A stretch of DNA of 64,000 bases from Streptococcus sp. NPS 308 (GTDB lineage Bacteria > Bacillota > Bacilli > Lactobacillales > Streptococcaceae), in the NCBI RefSeq assembly GCF_002355895.1, contig NZ_AP017652.1, positions 1,459,001-1,523,000 on the forward strand. The letters are read 5' to 3'. This document shows, one piece after another, positions 16,414 to 26,688 of the stretch. The notes beneath the pieces were generated by a model. That model was not told the DNA's origin and did not search any database. It saw only the letters and a program-made list of their open reading frames with translations. How positions within the stretch are numbered: position 1 is the stretch's first letter; each line of letters opens with the position of its first letter. The position numbers were made by a program, and so were the translations under genes.

Positions 16414-17868
16414 ATGGAATGGACAACAGAGCGTCGCTACAGACGCTACGAGGATTGGACAGATGATGAAGTCAAGGAAATCAAGGAAAAGATGGCACAA
16501 TCTCCATGGCACACTCATTACCATGTTGAGCCAAAAACAGGACTTCTCAACGACCCAAATGGCTTTTCTTATTTTGATGGCAAATGGATTCTCTTTTACC
16601 AGAACTTTCCTTTTGGAGCAGCTCATGGCTTGAAGTCTTGGGTGCAGCTTGAAAGTGATGATTTGGTGCACTTTTCAGAAACTAATGTCAAAGTCTTGCC
16701 TGATACAAAACTCGATAGTCACGGTGCCTACTCTGGCTCTGCCATGCAGTTTGGCGATAACTTGTTCCTATTCTATACTGGAAATGTCCGTGATGAAAAC
16801 TGGATCCGTCACCCTTACCAAATTGGCGCTCTTTTGGACAAAGGTGGCAATATTTCTAAGATTGACAAGGTCTTGATTGACCAACCAGCAGACTCTACTG
16901 ACCACTTCCGTGACCCACAAATTTTCAACTTTAAGGGTCAATATTATGCTATCGTCGGCGGACAGGACTTAGAGAAAAAAGGCTTCGTCCGTCTCTACAA
17001 GGCTGTAGACAATGATTATACAAACTGGCAAGCAGTTGGCGACCTTGACTTTGCTAACGATCGCACTGCCTACATGATGGAATGCCCAAATCTGGTCTTT
17101 GTAGGGGAGCAACCTGTCCTTCTCTACTGTCCACAAGGATTGGATAAAAAAGTTCTAGACTACGATAATATCTTTCCAAATATGTACAAAATCGGGGTTT
17201 CCTTTGATCCTGAAAATGCTAAAATGGTAGATGTGTCACCCCTTCACAACCTAGACTATGGTTTCGAAGCCTATGCGACTCAAGCCTTTAACGCTCCAGA
17301 CGGACGTGCATTGTCTGTCAGCTGGCTTGGTTTACCAGATGTTTCCTACCCATCTGACCGTTTTGACTACCAAGGAACCTTCTCTTTGGTCAAAGAACTC
17401 ACTATAAAAGATGGGAAACTCTACCAATACCCTGTCGCAACTATCAAAGAACTTCGTGCCTCTGAGGAACCCTTTTCAAATCGTGCTCAAACCAATAACA
17501 CCTATGAACTGGAGCTCAACTTGGAGGCCAATAGCCAGAGCGAGATTGTCTTACTTGCTGATAAAGAAGGCAAGGGACTTTCAATCAACTTTGACCTTGT
17601 AAATGGTCAAGTTACAGTAGACCGTAGCCAGGCTGGAGAACAGTATGCCCAAGAATTTGGAAGCACTCGTTCATGCCCAATCGACAATCAAACTACTACT
17701 GCTAACATCTTCATCGACAATTCTGTCTTTGAAATTTTCATCAATAAAGGAGAAAAAGTATTTTCTGGTCGCGTCTTTCCGCATGTGGATCAAAACGGTA
17801 TCCTGATCAAGTCTGGAAAGCCAACCGGAACCTACTATGAATTAGATTATGGTCGCAAAACTAACTGA
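16414..17868 (+). CDS. scrB: Sucrose-6-phosphate hydrolase (GH32)
   Basis: 484 residues. Cuts sucrose-6-phosphate into glucose-6-phosphate and fructose in the cytoplasm. GH32 motifs: LNDPNGF (nucleophile Asp, about residue 48), FRDP (about 166), and MMECPNL with the acid/base Glu. A beta-sandwich C-terminal domain follows, ending VDQNGILIKSG. GGAGG precedes the ATG by 9-10 bases. It overlaps scrR by 20 bases, so the repressor is made with the enzyme. Confidence 0.97.
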   Translation: MEWTTERRYRRYEDWTDDEVKEIKEKMAQSPWHTHYHVEPKTGLLNDPNGFSYFDGKWILFYQNFPFGAAHGLKSWVQLESDDLVHFSETNVKVLPDTKLDSHGAYSGSAMQFGDNLFLFYTGNVRDENWIRHPYQIGALLDKGGNISKIDKVLIDQPADSTDHFRDPQIFNFKGQYYAIVGGQDLEKKGFVRLYKAVDNDYTNWQAVGDLDFANDRTAYMMECPNLVFVGEQPVLLYCPQGLDKKVLDYDNIFPNMYKIGVSFDPENAKMVDVSPLHNLDYGFEAYATQAFNAPDGRALSVSWLGLPDVSYPSDRFDYQGTFSLVKELTIKDGKLYQYPVATIKELRASEEPFSNRAQTNNTYELELNLEANSQSEIVLLADKEGKGLSINFDLVNGQVTVDRSQAGEQYAQEFGSTRSCPIDNQTTTANIFIDNSVFEIFINKGEKVFSGRVFPHVDQNGILIKSGKPTGTYYELDYGRKTN

Positions 17869-18814
17869 TGTCGCCAAACTTGCTGGCGTCAGTCCCACTA
17901 CCGTCTCACGGGTTATCAATAAAAAAGGCTATCTGTCTGAAAAAACCATTCTCAAGGTCAATGAAGCCATGAGAGAATTGGGCTATAAGCCCAACAATTT
18001 AGCTCGTAGCCTCCAAGGAAAATCAGCTAAGTTAATCGGCTTGATTTTTCCTAACATTTCCAACATTTTCTACGCAGAATTGATTGATAAGTTGGAACAC
18101 CAGCTCTTCAAGAATGGATACAAGACCATCATCTGTAACAGCGAGCACGACTCTGAGAAGGAACGAGAGTACATCGAAATGCTAGAGGCCAATCAGGTCG
18201 ATGGTATCATTTCTGGAAGTCACAACTTGGGAATCGAAGACTACAATCGTGTGACAGCCCCAATCATTTCCTTTGACCGAAACTTGTCTCCAGACATTCC
18301 TGTTGTCTCCTCTGACAACTACGGTGGCGGGGTTCTCGCTGCCCAAACCTTGGTCAAGACAGGTGCCCAGTCTATCATCATGATTACAGGGAATGACAAT
18401 TCCAACTCGCCTACTGGACTGCGTCATGCTGGCTTTGCTTCTGTTCTCCCAAAAGCTCCTATTATCAATGTTTCGAGTGACTTTTCTCCCGTTAGAAAGG
18501 AAATGGAAATCAAGAATATCTTGACTCATCAGAAACCAGATGCTATCTTTGCTTCAGATGATCTGACAGCAATTTTGATTATCAAAATTGCTCAGGAACT
18601 GGGAATCTCTGTTCCTGAAGAGCTCAAAGTCATCGGCTATGACGGGACTTACTTTATTGAGAACTACTACCCTCAACTCGCGACCATCAAGCAACCCTTG
18701 GAAGAGATTGCCCACCTCACTGTTGATCTTCTCTTGCAGAAGATCGAAGGCAAGGAAGTCGCGACAACTGGTTACTTCTTACCAGTCACATTATTACCAG
18801 GAAAAAGTATTTAA
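17849..18814 (+). CDS. scrR: Sucrose operon repressor, LacI family
   Basis: 321 residues. N-terminal helix-turn-helix LTDVAKLAGVSPTTVSRVIN followed by the hinge NNLARSLQGKSAKLIG, then a periplasmic-binding-protein-like sugar domain (about 60-321). Represses scrA and scrB until sucrose-derived sugar binds. Its start lies inside the end of scrB in another frame, and it ends just before a bidirectional terminator. Confidence 0.95.
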   Translation: MVAKLTDVAKLAGVSPTTVSRVINKKGYLSEKTILKVNEAMRELGYKPNNLARSLQGKSAKLIGLIFPNISNIFYAELIDKLEHQLFKNGYKTIICNSEHDSEKEREYIEMLEANQVDGIISGSHNLGIEDYNRVTAPIISFDRNLSPDIPVVSSDNYGGGVLAAQTLVKTGAQSIIMITGNDNSNSPTGLRHAGFASVLPKAPIINVSSDFSPVRKEMEIKNILTHQKPDAIFASDDLTAILIIKIAQELGISVPEELKVIGYDGTYFIENYYPQLATIKQPLEEIAHLTVDLLLQKIEGKEVATTGYFLPVTLLPGKSI

Positions 18815-18820
18815 GTACAA

Positions 18821-18851
18821 AAAACTCAGACGAATGCGTCTGAGTTTTTTT
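18821..18851. terminator. Bidirectional terminator between scrR and mvaA
   Basis: Arms ACTCAGACG and CGTCTGAGT with an AATG loop, flanked by As and Ts. It serves scrR on plus and mvaA on minus; the mvaA stop codon touches the T-run. Confidence 0.9.
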
Positions 18852-20124
18852 ATGATCGTAAATTTTCCAGATAGCGCTGGGCTGTCTCTAAGTTAAAGGT
18901 TTTATCTGCGATGAGGCGCTCAACGAGGGGAGCAACCTCGGACTCACTAGCACCAGCTAGGAGAGCTAGGGATTTGGCCTGTAGTTTCATGTGACCTTGC
19001 TGGATGCCCGTACTTACTAAGGCTTTGAGGGCCGCAAAGTTTTGGGCAAGACCGATGGACACGATAATCTGAGCTAATTCTTTAGCAGAAGGATTTCCTA
19101 GTAGTTCATGACTAAGGGCTACACGTGGGTTGAGACCGATAGAGCCACCCTTGGTCGCTACCGGCATGGGTAGGGTCATCTCACCGACCAATTCTTCTCT
19201 TTCCATGTCCAGCGTCCATTGACTAAGACCTTGATAGCGTCCGTCTCGACTGGCAAAGGCATGAGCCCCAGCTTCGATGGCACGCCAGTCATTACCCGTG
19301 GCAATCAAAATAGCATCAATACCATTAAAAATCCCTTTATTATGGGTAGTCGCTCGGTAGGGATCAGCCTGCGCAAACTGGCTGGCCAAGGCTATTTTCT
19401 CCGCAATTTCTCGTCCTTGGTCCCTTTGGGGACTCAAGTAGCGAAAGGCGATACGACAGCTTGCTGTCACCAGAGAATCGGTCGCGTAGTTGGACAAAAT
19501 TCCCATAAGACTTTGTCCTTGACTGAGTTCTTCTAAGACTGGCTTCAAGGCTTCCAGCATGGTGTTGAGCATATTGGCTCCCATGGCTTCCTGGGTATCG
19601 ATATGGAGATAGACGACGAGAAAGTCTGTTTCTCCCTTAATCTGTTCCACATGCAAATCACGCGCCCCTCCACCACGTTTAACGATAGAAGGATAGGCTT
19701 GATTGGCAAGTTCCAAGAGTTCGGCTTTCTTACTGGCAATCTTCGCTTGCGCTTGTTCAGGATCAGCAACTTGATAAAGGGCTACCTGACCAATCATCTG
19801 GCGCTGATGAACCTGAGCAGTAAAACCGCCTGCTCGCTTGATGATTTTGCTGGCATAGCTAGCTGCAGCAACCACTGACGGCTCTTCTGTCACATAAGGA
19901 ACTGTATAATCCTGACCATTCACCAAAAGTTCTGTAATGATCGAATAAGGCAGAGAAAAAGTTCCTACCACGTTTTCACTCAGCTGGTCTGCAATAGCCA
20001 AGCTGACTTGTTCATCCTGCTCTAGACTGGTTTGCTTTTCAGGACTAAGGAGCGCCTGAGCTCGCAACAACTCAAGGCGCTCATGGTATGATTTTTTAGA
20101 AAATCCATTCCAACTTATCTTCAT
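18850..20124 (-). CDS. mvaA: Hydroxymethylglutaryl-CoA reductase, class II
   Basis: 424 residues. Second enzyme of the mevalonate pathway, making mevalonate for isoprenoids such as undecaprenyl phosphate. Signatures: NVVGTFSLPY at the N terminus, DTQEAMGANMLNTM, TTHNKGIFNGIDA, TKGGSIGLNPR. The order and length are those of class II enzymes of Gram-positive cocci. Its ATG overlaps the mvaS stop (TAATG), so the two are co-translated. Confidence 0.96.
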   Translation of the reverse strand: MKISWNGFSKKSYHERLELLRAQALLSPEKQTSLEQDEQVSLAIADQLSENVVGTFSLPYSIITELLVNGQDYTVPYVTEEPSVVAAASYASKIIKRAGGFTAQVHQRQMIGQVALYQVADPEQAQAKIASKKAELLELANQAYPSIVKRGGGARDLHVEQIKGETDFLVVYLHIDTQEAMGANMLNTMLEALKPVLEELSQGQSLMGILSNYATDSLVTASCRIAFRYLSPQRDQGREIAEKIALASQFAQADPYRATTHNKGIFNGIDAILIATGNDWRAIEAGAHAFASRDGRYQGLSQWTLDMEREELVGEMTLPMPVATKGGSIGLNPRVALSHELLGNPSAKELAQIIVSIGLAQNFAALKALVSTGIQQGHMKLQAKSLALLAGASESEVAPLVERLIADKTFNLETAQRYLENLRS

Positions 20125-21296
20125 TATTTTTCAACCTTGCTATAACGGCGTTGGTGGTCGACAATCTCCACCAAGGCATAGTCTTGATGTTCATAAGCTG
20201 CAAATTGGGCTGAACCAGATTCATCCAACTGAACCTCTTCGAAGAAGACTTTTTCATAGTCTGCAACGGATAGGACTGTACGTTGTTGGAGTTTGCTCAA
20301 GCGCTCTTTGTCGAGATAAGCTTCATAGCCTTCGACCAATTCACCACTAAAGAACTCTGAAACAGCTCCACTTCCGTAACTGTAGAGGGCAATTTTATCG
20401 CCAGCCTTCAAAGTCTCTGCATTTTCTAAAAGGGAGAGGAGACCGAGGAAGAGGGAACCTGTATAGATATTCCCAATCATCTGACTGTAGAGAATGGACT
20501 TATCAAAGTTTTCTTGCAGACTATCCTGCTTCTCCTGAGAAAGAGTCTTGTCCATCATCTTGCGCAAGCCTTTTAGGGCCAGCTTAGGGTAAGGCAAGTG
20601 GAAACAAATGGCTGAAAAGTCACCCATGGTCCAATCATAGCGCTTCTTGTATTCATCCCAAGTCGTCCTGAGACTGTCCAGATATTGCTGGGTTGAATAA
20701 ACGCCATTGACATAAGGAGTTGTTGAATAGTTTGGACGCCAGAAATCCATGATGTCGCGTGTTTGAGCCACATTGTCATTATTAAAGGCCATAATGCGTG
20801 GATTTTGCGTGATTAGCATGGCCACACTTCCAGCACCCTGGGTTGGTTCACCCGGAGTCGCCACACCATACTTGGCAATATCACTGGCAATGACCAATAC
20901 CTTGGATTCTGGAGAAGTTTCCACATGTAACTTGGCATAATGAAGGGCAGCTGTTGCTCCATAGCAGGCTTCTTTGATTTCAAAGCTACGGGCGAAAGGC
21001 TGGATGCTTAACAGACCATGAACAAAGACTGCTGCCGCCTTACTCTGGTCAATTCCTGACTCGGTCGCCACGATGACCATGTCGATTTCTTCTTTATCTG
21101 TATCTGTGAGGATAGAGTTGCTGGCACTAGCAGCCAAGGTAACAATGTCCTCAGTCAGTGGTGCAATGCTAATTTCATTTAACAAGAGTCCCTTGCTAAA
21201 TTTTTCGGGGTCAACTCCCCTTGCTTCTGCTAGGTCTTGTAATTTCAAGACATATTGACTGGTTGCAAAACCAATCTTATCAATACCGATTGTCAT
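20124..21296 (-). CDS. mvaS: Hydroxymethylglutaryl-CoA synthase
   Basis: 390 residues from MTIGIDKIGF at 21296, chosen because AGAGG lies 5-6 bases upstream and because the catalytic Cys then falls at 111 (EACYGATAAL), the canonical position; the in-frame ATG at 21338 lacks these. Condenses acetyl-CoA with acetoacetyl-CoA. GSGAVSEFFSG near the C terminus is also typical. Followed directly by mvaA. Confidence 0.96.
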   Translation of the reverse strand: MTIGIDKIGFATSQYVLKLQDLAEARGVDPEKFSKGLLLNEISIAPLTEDIVTLAASASNSILTDTDKEEIDMVIVATESGIDQSKAAAVFVHGLLSIQPFARSFEIKEACYGATAALHYAKLHVETSPESKVLVIASDIAKYGVATPGEPTQGAGSVAMLITQNPRIMAFNNDNVAQTRDIMDFWRPNYSTTPYVNGVYSTQQYLDSLRTTWDEYKKRYDWTMGDFSAICFHLPYPKLALKGLRKMMDKTLSQEKQDSLQENFDKSILYSQMIGNIYTGSLFLGLLSLLENAETLKAGDKIALYSYGSGAVSEFFSGELVEGYEAYLDKERLSKLQQRTVLSVADYEKVFFEEVQLDESGSAQFAAYEHQDYALVEIVDHQRRYSKVEK

Positions 21297-21373
21297 ATTT
21301 ACCTCTGTTTTTTCATTCATTGTAAAAAATCGTTTCATTCTATTTTATCACAAATAGGGGCAAAAGAGAGAAA

Positions 21374-21403
21374 AAAGACTTGATTCACCAAATCAAGCCT
21401 TTT
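21374..21403 (-). terminator. Terminator of the ThrE-type exporter pair
   Basis: Arms CTTGATT and AATCAAG extended by A/T pairs, then TCTTTTTTCTC on the minus strand. It lies 12 bases past the stop at 21415. Confidence 0.8.
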
Positions 21404-21414
21404 CTTTGACTGCA

Positions 21415-21870
21415 TTAGGAAGAGATTCCTCGTTGTTTTCGGATGTAGTAATAAAGCTTTAGAATTACCGTTCCACTTGCCATTCCAATAGAAATAACAA
21501 GGGCTAACATAACTACCAAAGTCGCGCTGGCAAGGGCATGACTGTAATCGCCTGTCACAAAGAAAGCTGTCGTCCGATAGGATAAATAACCTGGCACCAA
21601 GGGGGCAAGAATGGCCAAAACAAAAACCACTGCAGGTGTCTTATAGACAATACTTAAAATCTGACTGATACAAGAGCCAATTACTGCTGCGATAAAGGTT
21701 GCGACAATAACATTGGTTGGTTCTTTTAGAACAAGATAGAGGAGCCAAACGCCCATTCCCAAAATACCACCAGGTAGGAGCATGGAGCGTTGGACATTCA
21801 GTACGATTAAAAAGGTGATAATGGCGAGTAAACTCGCCACCGCTTGGAGTAAAATACTTGTTAGAGTCAT
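21415..21870 (-). CDS. Threonine/serine exporter family, small subunit (ThrE_2 / YjjB-like)
   Basis: 151 residues with four to five hydrophobic segments; LAPLVPGYLSYRTT is the conserved ThrE_2 block. Together with the larger protein encoded just upstream it makes a split ThrE exporter; YjjP-YjjB pairs export succinate in E. coli, and fused ThrE exports Thr/Ser in corynebacteria. The substrate here is unknown. One base separates it from the upstream stop. Confidence 0.85.
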   Translation of the reverse strand: MTLTSILLQAVASLLAIITFLIVLNVQRSMLLPGGILGMGVWLLYLVLKEPTNVIVATFIAAVIGSCISQILSIVYKTPAVVFVLAILAPLVPGYLSYRTTAFFVTGDYSHALASATLVVMLALVISIGMASGTVILKLYYYIRKQRGISS

Positions 21871-21871
21871 C

Positions 21872-22630
21872 TTATGTCATCAAAACCAGGGCGACCGAAG
21901 TGCCGGCCCCTAAAGCGAGGGTAATGAGCAGAGATTCAAACATCTTGCTCATACCAGAGTTGATATGGTTAGTCATGATATCCCGAACCGCATTTGTCAG
22001 AGCAATCCCTGGAACAAAGGGCATGACTGCTCCTGCTATGATTAGGTCTGCTGTCGAAGGAAATCCAGTGTAGCGGGCCCAGAACTGGGCAATCAAGCCA
22101 AAAACAAAGGCTCCCGCAAAGGCTGTTACAAAAGGAATTCGGATAAACTTCTCGACGTAGAGAGAGAAGGCAAATCCAAATAAAGTCGCAATAGCTGCAC
22201 CAAATGCGTCATAGACATTTCCCCCAAACATAATCGAGAAGAAGGGGGCACTAAGGGTCGCTGCGATGGTCACTTGGAACTTGCTATAAGGAAGGGGTTG
22301 ATTGCCGATTTCTTTAAGCTTTGTAAAGGCTGTAGAGAGATCAATCTGGCCACCCACAAGTTCTCGAGATACTTGGTTGACATCACAAACTTTTTCGATG
22401 TTATAGGAGGATGACGTCACCCGCTTCATTCGAGAAATATTAGTATTTTCAATAGAAAAGAAAATAGCTGCGGGCATGGCAAGTACATTGCAATCCATAA
22501 TCCCTTGTGAATGGGCAATACGAATCATGGTATCCTCTACCCGATGAATCTCCGAACCACTTTTCAAGAGAATGGTTCCAGCTAACATAATGACATCAAT
22601 GACGGCATTCAACTCTCTCGATTCGTCCAT
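21872..22630 (-). CDS. Threonine/serine exporter family, large subunit (ThrE / YjjP-like)
   Basis: 252 residues. Soluble N-terminal part (VIMLAGTILLKSGSEIHRVEDTM, a known ThrE signature) followed by about five membrane segments with GAVMPFVPGIALTNAVRD. Forms one transcription unit with the 151-residue partner. Confidence 0.87.
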   Translation of the reverse strand: MDESRELNAVIDVIMLAGTILLKSGSEIHRVEDTMIRIAHSQGIMDCNVLAMPAAIFFSIENTNISRMKRVTSSSYNIEKVCDVNQVSRELVGGQIDLSTAFTKLKEIGNQPLPYSKFQVTIAATLSAPFFSIMFGGNVYDAFGAAIATLFGFAFSLYVEKFIRIPFVTAFAGAFVFGLIAQFWARYTGFPSTADLIIAGAVMPFVPGIALTNAVRDIMTNHINSGMSKMFESLLITLALGAGTSVALVLMT

Positions 22631-22674
22631 TTTCTCCTCCTTTTTTCTACTCCCTATATTTTATCACAAAATCT

Positions 22675-22714
22675 TGTTAAAAAAAATCTTTGTCATGATT
22701 TCATGACAAAGATT
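22675..22714 (-). terminator. Terminator of stkP
   Basis: Arms AATCTTTGTCATGA and TCATGACAAAGATT are a perfect 14-base stem, followed on minus by TTTTTTAACA. It lies directly after the stkP stop. Confidence 0.93.
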
Positions 22715-22717
22715 CGT

Positions 22718-24619
22718 TTAATCTCGAGAACTTTCGCGGTTTCCTTCATTGTTTGGTTGATTCGTTGGAGGATTATTACCTTGTTGATTTCCTTGCTGGT
22801 TCCCTTGATTTGGTGTTGTTGTAGAACCTTGGTTCCCACGTTGGGCAGGATTAGAGGATGAAGTTGATGGTGGTGTTTTTGGTTTGTAGATGGAAAGTTT
22901 GATACGCGTGCTAGCAAGGTCAACCTTTTCACCAGCTTTTGGTGTTTGACTTACAACAGTTCCTTCTGCTGTTCCTTCAGGAGCAGTCGATACTTCAATA
23001 ACCTCAATATTAGCCTCTTTTACTCCGACAATCTGAGTCAAGTTATTCTTTGTAAACTCGAGACTTGAACCGATGTAGTTCGGCATGCTGACACTAGTCA
23101 CCTTCTTAGCCACTGTTAAGGTAATCGTAGTGGCTTTTGAGAGATCATAAGTCGAACCCGAAGCAGGGGTTTGTCTGAGGATGGTTCCGGGTTCGCTTTC
23201 GCTGGATTCTTCTTCTTCCATCTGGATTAGATTTTCTGGCACCTTTTTCTCCTTGAGTTCAGCCACGACTTCCGTATACTTGCGTCCGACGTAATTGCTC
23301 AATTGGAAAGATTGCTTCCCAGAAGAGACAACCAAATTGACCTTGGTTCCTTCTTTTCGGCCACTACCAGCTTCTGGATCGGTTCGAATAACGCGTCCTT
23401 CTGCTACTGTATCACTAGCCTCCGATTTCTCTTCGCCAGCTTCAAACTTGGATTTTTTGAGTGCTTCTTTGGCTTCTGCAACAGTTTGTCCAGCCACGTC
23501 AGGAATAGCAATCGTTGCAGGTGTTCTTGACAAAATCCAGATTAAAGAGGCTACAACCAATAGAAGGCTAGCTAAAAGAATCATATAGCGAGCTTTAAAC
23601 TTCCGTTTTTTAGCTGGCTTTGGTGCAGGTGCTGGCTCAGCGACTGGTTGAGTAGCTTTCTTTGGCTGAGGACGCTCTTCCTGCGCAGGCGCTTTAGGAA
23701 TAGACGTCAGTGTACTTTGTGGAACTTTAGGCAAGGTCTTGGTATCTGCCTTGCTGGCATCATCAAAGACCAATTTTGGTTCATTTCGGCGATTGTAGGA
23801 CAAACTACTCGACAAATCTACATACATTTCCGAAACAGACTGATAGCGATCCGTCAATTTCTTGGCAGTTGCCTTGATGACAACATTTTCTAAAGCCTGA
23901 GGGACAGATGGGTTTTCAGCAATGACTGATGGAAGAGGCTTCTGGAAATGCTGGAGAGCAATCGTAACTGCACTATCCCCATCGTAAGGAATGTGACCAG
24001 TTAGCATCTCATAGAAGATAATCCCCATTGCATAGATATCGCTCTGGAAAGTCGCTTTAGAACCACGCGCTTGCTCAGGTGACAAGTAATGAACGGAGCC
24101 TAGCATCGAGTTTGTCTGAGTCAGACTGGTCTCCGCAAAGGCTACTGCAATTCCAAAGTCCGTGACCTTGGCTGTGCCATCAGGGGTCAGTAGGATATTT
24201 TGAGGTTTCAAATCCCGGTGAACGATTCCTCGAGTATGGGCTAAGCGCATTGCTAAGAGGATTTGTCCCATAATCCGAACTGCTTCTTCGTTTGAAAGAG
24301 GATAGTGTTCTTTGATATAACGCTTGAGGTCAAGACCTGCTACGTATTCCATAGCTAGGTACTGTTGACCATCTTCCTCACCAATATCTGTTATCCGAAC
24401 GATATGAGGATGGTCCAGATCCGCCATGGCTCTCGCTTCACGTTGGAAACGTGCCACAGCAATAGGGTCTGTCTGGTAGTTGGTCCTCAGGACCTTCACT
24501 GCCACTTCTTCCCCGTCTAGGATCAAATCCTTGGCCAAGTAAACATCTGCCATGCCTCCTCGACCAATCTGCTTGACAATCCGATACCGCCCGGCAAAAA
24601 TCTTGCCGATTTGGATCAT
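22718..24619 (-). CDS. stkP: PASTA-domain serine/threonine protein kinase
   Basis: 633 residues. Controls septal cell-wall synthesis and division by phosphorylating division proteins. Kinase domain 1-275 with [12 protein letters not shown], Lys42, HRDLKPQN (Asp136), DFG (154-156); a Pro-rich juxtamembrane stretch; one membrane helix (about 345-363); three PASTA repeats outside (about 367-433, 437-504, 508-578); and a Asn/Gln/Gly-rich tail (579-633). S. pneumoniae StkP has four PASTA repeats, so one is missing here and the low-complexity tail is extra. The start overlaps phpP by 4 bases (ATGA). Confidence 0.96.
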   Translation of the reverse strand: MIQIGKIFAGRYRIVKQIGRGGMADVYLAKDLILDGEEVAVKVLRTNYQTDPIAVARFQREARAMADLDHPHIVRITDIGEEDGQQYLAMEYVAGLDLKRYIKEHYPLSNEEAVRIMGQILLAMRLAHTRGIVHRDLKPQNILLTPDGTAKVTDFGIAVAFAETSLTQTNSMLGSVHYLSPEQARGSKATFQSDIYAMGIIFYEMLTGHIPYDGDSAVTIALQHFQKPLPSVIAENPSVPQALENVVIKATAKKLTDRYQSVSEMYVDLSSSLSYNRRNEPKLVFDDASKADTKTLPKVPQSTLTSIPKAPAQEERPQPKKATQPVAEPAPAPKPAKKRKFKARYMILLASLLLVVASLIWILSRTPATIAIPDVAGQTVAEAKEALKKSKFEAGEEKSEASDTVAEGRVIRTDPEAGSGRKEGTKVNLVVSSGKQSFQLSNYVGRKYTEVVAELKEKKVPENLIQMEEEESSESEPGTILRQTPASGSTYDLSKATTITLTVAKKVTSVSMPNYIGSSLEFTKNNLTQIVGVKEANIEVIEVSTAPEGTAEGTVVSQTPKAGEKVDLASTRIKLSIYKPKTPPSTSSSNPAQRGNQGSTTTPNQGNQQGNQQGNNPPTNQPNNEGNRESSRD

Positions 24620-25356
24620 TCTGCTGCCTCCTCGTTCATGTAAACAAGGGCAACCGTAATGTTGTCTAAACCTCCTGCATTGTTAGCGAAACGAATGAGG
24701 GTTGCCGCCTTGTCTGCTAGGGAAATATCGCTGGTTACGATATCATAAATCTCGCTGGCCGAAATCATATTGGTTAGGCCGTCACTGTTGAGCAGGAGAT
24801 AATCCCCTGACTCCAGTGTAATCATTCCAAAATCTGGTTGAATCTCATCTTTTTGTCCGATGGACTGAGTGATGATATTTTTTTGGGGATGCGCTTCAGC
24901 TTCTTCTGGAGTCAACTGGCCAGCCTTGAGCAATTCATTGACCAAGGAATGGTCACTGGTCAACTGGTGGTACTCTTCTCCACGAATCAAACCGATACGA
25001 GAATCTCCAATATGAGCATAGATAGCTTGGTTGTCAATAATAGCCATAGCTTCTAGCGTAGTTCCCATACCTTTGTAGTCTTCGTCCTGACCTAGTTGAT
25101 GAATTTTTTGATTTTCAATCTCTAGGTAGTGGGCAAACCACTCACGAACTTCATTGACTGAGTCGATTTGGGTATCCACCCAAGCCACGCCTAGGTCTGT
25201 TACCGCCATTTCACTAGCGATATTTCCTGCACGGTGCCCTCCCATCCCGTCAGCCAAGAGGATCATAGTGCGTCCTGCTCGGTTGACAAAGTGATTGACA
25301 TAGTCTTGGTTATTTGTTCGTTTCTGACCAACATCTGTTAATAATGCTATTTCCAT
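24616..25356 (-). CDS. phpP: PP2C-type protein phosphatase, partner of StkP
   Basis: 246 residues. Removes phosphate from StkP and its targets. PPM/PP2C motifs: [19 protein letters not shown] with metal-binding Asp/Gly, [28 protein letters not shown] and DNITVALV. Coupled to stkP by a 4-base overlap and 15 bases behind rsmB. Confidence 0.96.
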   Translation of the reverse strand: MEIALLTDVGQKRTNNQDYVNHFVNRAGRTMILLADGMGGHRAGNIASEMAVTDLGVAWVDTQIDSVNEVREWFAHYLEIENQKIHQLGQDEDYKGMGTTLEAMAIIDNQAIYAHIGDSRIGLIRGEEYHQLTSDHSLVNELLKAGQLTPEEAEAHPQKNIITQSIGQKDEIQPDFGMITLESGDYLLLNSDGLTNMISASEIYDIVTSDISLADKAATLIRFANNAGGLDNITVALVYMNEEAAE

Positions 25357-25371
25357 TGTGTCAGTTCCTTC

Positions 25372-26688
25372 CTAATCTGATATCTTACGAAATTGGCTAA
25401 TGAAGAATCCATCACTTCCATACAATTCTGGAGTAATCAGGATACAGCCATCTTTCAGGATATCTTTACATTCGTGTTCTAGTTTAACCTGCTCGAACTC
25501 GGGATGACTTTCTAAAAACGCCTCAACGACTTGAAAGTTCTCCTCAGAGACAATAGTACAGGTACTATACGTTATTATACCACCTTTTCGTAGTGTTTGA
25601 CAAACACTACCTAATATTTCCAGCTGAATTTCCTGTAGGGACGTGAAATCTGCCGTTTCTTTATTGTATTTGATATCTGGTTTGCGACGTAAGAGCCCAA
25701 TACCAGAACAGGGAGCATCTACCAAAATCTTATCAAAAGAGTCCCGACCGAAAAACTCATGCACTTTTCTGGCATCCAATTTTTGCGTTTGCACTCGATC
25801 TGCCACACCCAGACGTTGGGCGTTTTCTTGGATCAAGTCCAACTTGTGATCATAAAGATCCAAAGCCGTCACCTTACCAGATGTGAGGAAAGAAGCCATA
25901 TGGGCTGTTTTCCCACCCGGAGCTGCACAGGCATCTAGGACCTGCTCATGACCTTGCAGATCAAGAGTGGGAGCAACCAATTGACTGGACTCGTCTTGGA
26001 TGGTAATAGCACCCTCTGAAAACAAATCATGTCCCGCAAAGTGTCCCTGCTCCTTGACCAAACCAGAAGCAGCCAAAGGTGAATCACTCGCCTCTAACAC
26101 GGCTTTGATTTCCTCCTTTCGACTCAAGTCGGTCACTCGGATGCTGGCTTTGTTGCGCACCAAGAGGCTTTCAAAGATGGCTTGGGCTCGCTCTTCGCCG
26201 TATTCTTCCTTAAGTTTAGACACGAGCCAAACTGGGATAGAATAGGCAATGGAATCACGCTTATTTTTGCGTTTGATGCTGTCAATATCTGGCCAGCCTT
26301 CTCGCAAAATACGACGAAGGACGGCGTTGACCAATTTTTCACTGCCTTTTTTACGGGCTTTGGCTAGCTCTACCGCTTCATTGACTACAGCGTGATTAGG
26401 AATCTTATCCAGATACCGAAGTTGGTAGGCACTCATGAGAAGAAGAACATAGAGCCAGTTATCTAGCTTGTCTCGATCTTGGATAAAGTGGGACAGGTAC
26501 CATTCTAAGGTGAGTTTGCGGGCTACCGTTCCGTAGACAATCTCAGTCACCAAACCCTTGTCTGCTGCTGAAAGTTGACTGCCCTTGAGGTGTTTATTTA
26601 AGGCAATATTTGAATATGCTTGGTTGACAAAAACATCCTCTAACACTGCTAGAGCTAGATTTCTAGCCGTTTCTACTTTAGTCACCAA
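25372..26688 (-). CDS. rsmB: 16S rRNA m5C967 methyltransferase
   Basis: 438 residues. N-terminal NusB-like RNA-binding domain (1-145), then a Rossmann methyltransferase with [31 protein letters not shown] and YSTCTI, whose two Cys carry out catalysis. Overlaps fmt by 11 bases. The fmt-rsmB-phpP-stkP order is the standard streptococcal one. Confidence 0.96.
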   Translation of the reverse strand: MVTKVETARNLALAVLEDVFVNQAYSNIALNKHLKGSQLSAADKGLVTEIVYGTVARKLTLEWYLSHFIQDRDKLDNWLYVLLLMSAYQLRYLDKIPNHAVVNEAVELAKARKKGSEKLVNAVLRRILREGWPDIDSIKRKNKRDSIAYSIPVWLVSKLKEEYGEERAQAIFESLLVRNKASIRVTDLSRKEEIKAVLEASDSPLAASGLVKEQGHFAGHDLFSEGAITIQDESSQLVAPTLDLQGHEQVLDACAAPGGKTAHMASFLTSGKVTALDLYDHKLDLIQENAQRLGVADRVQTQKLDARKVHEFFGRDSFDKILVDAPCSGIGLLRRKPDIKYNKETADFTSLQEIQLEILGSVCQTLRKGGIITYSTCTIVSEENFQVVEAFLESHPEFEQVKLEHECKDILKDGCILITPELYGSDGFFISQFRKISD

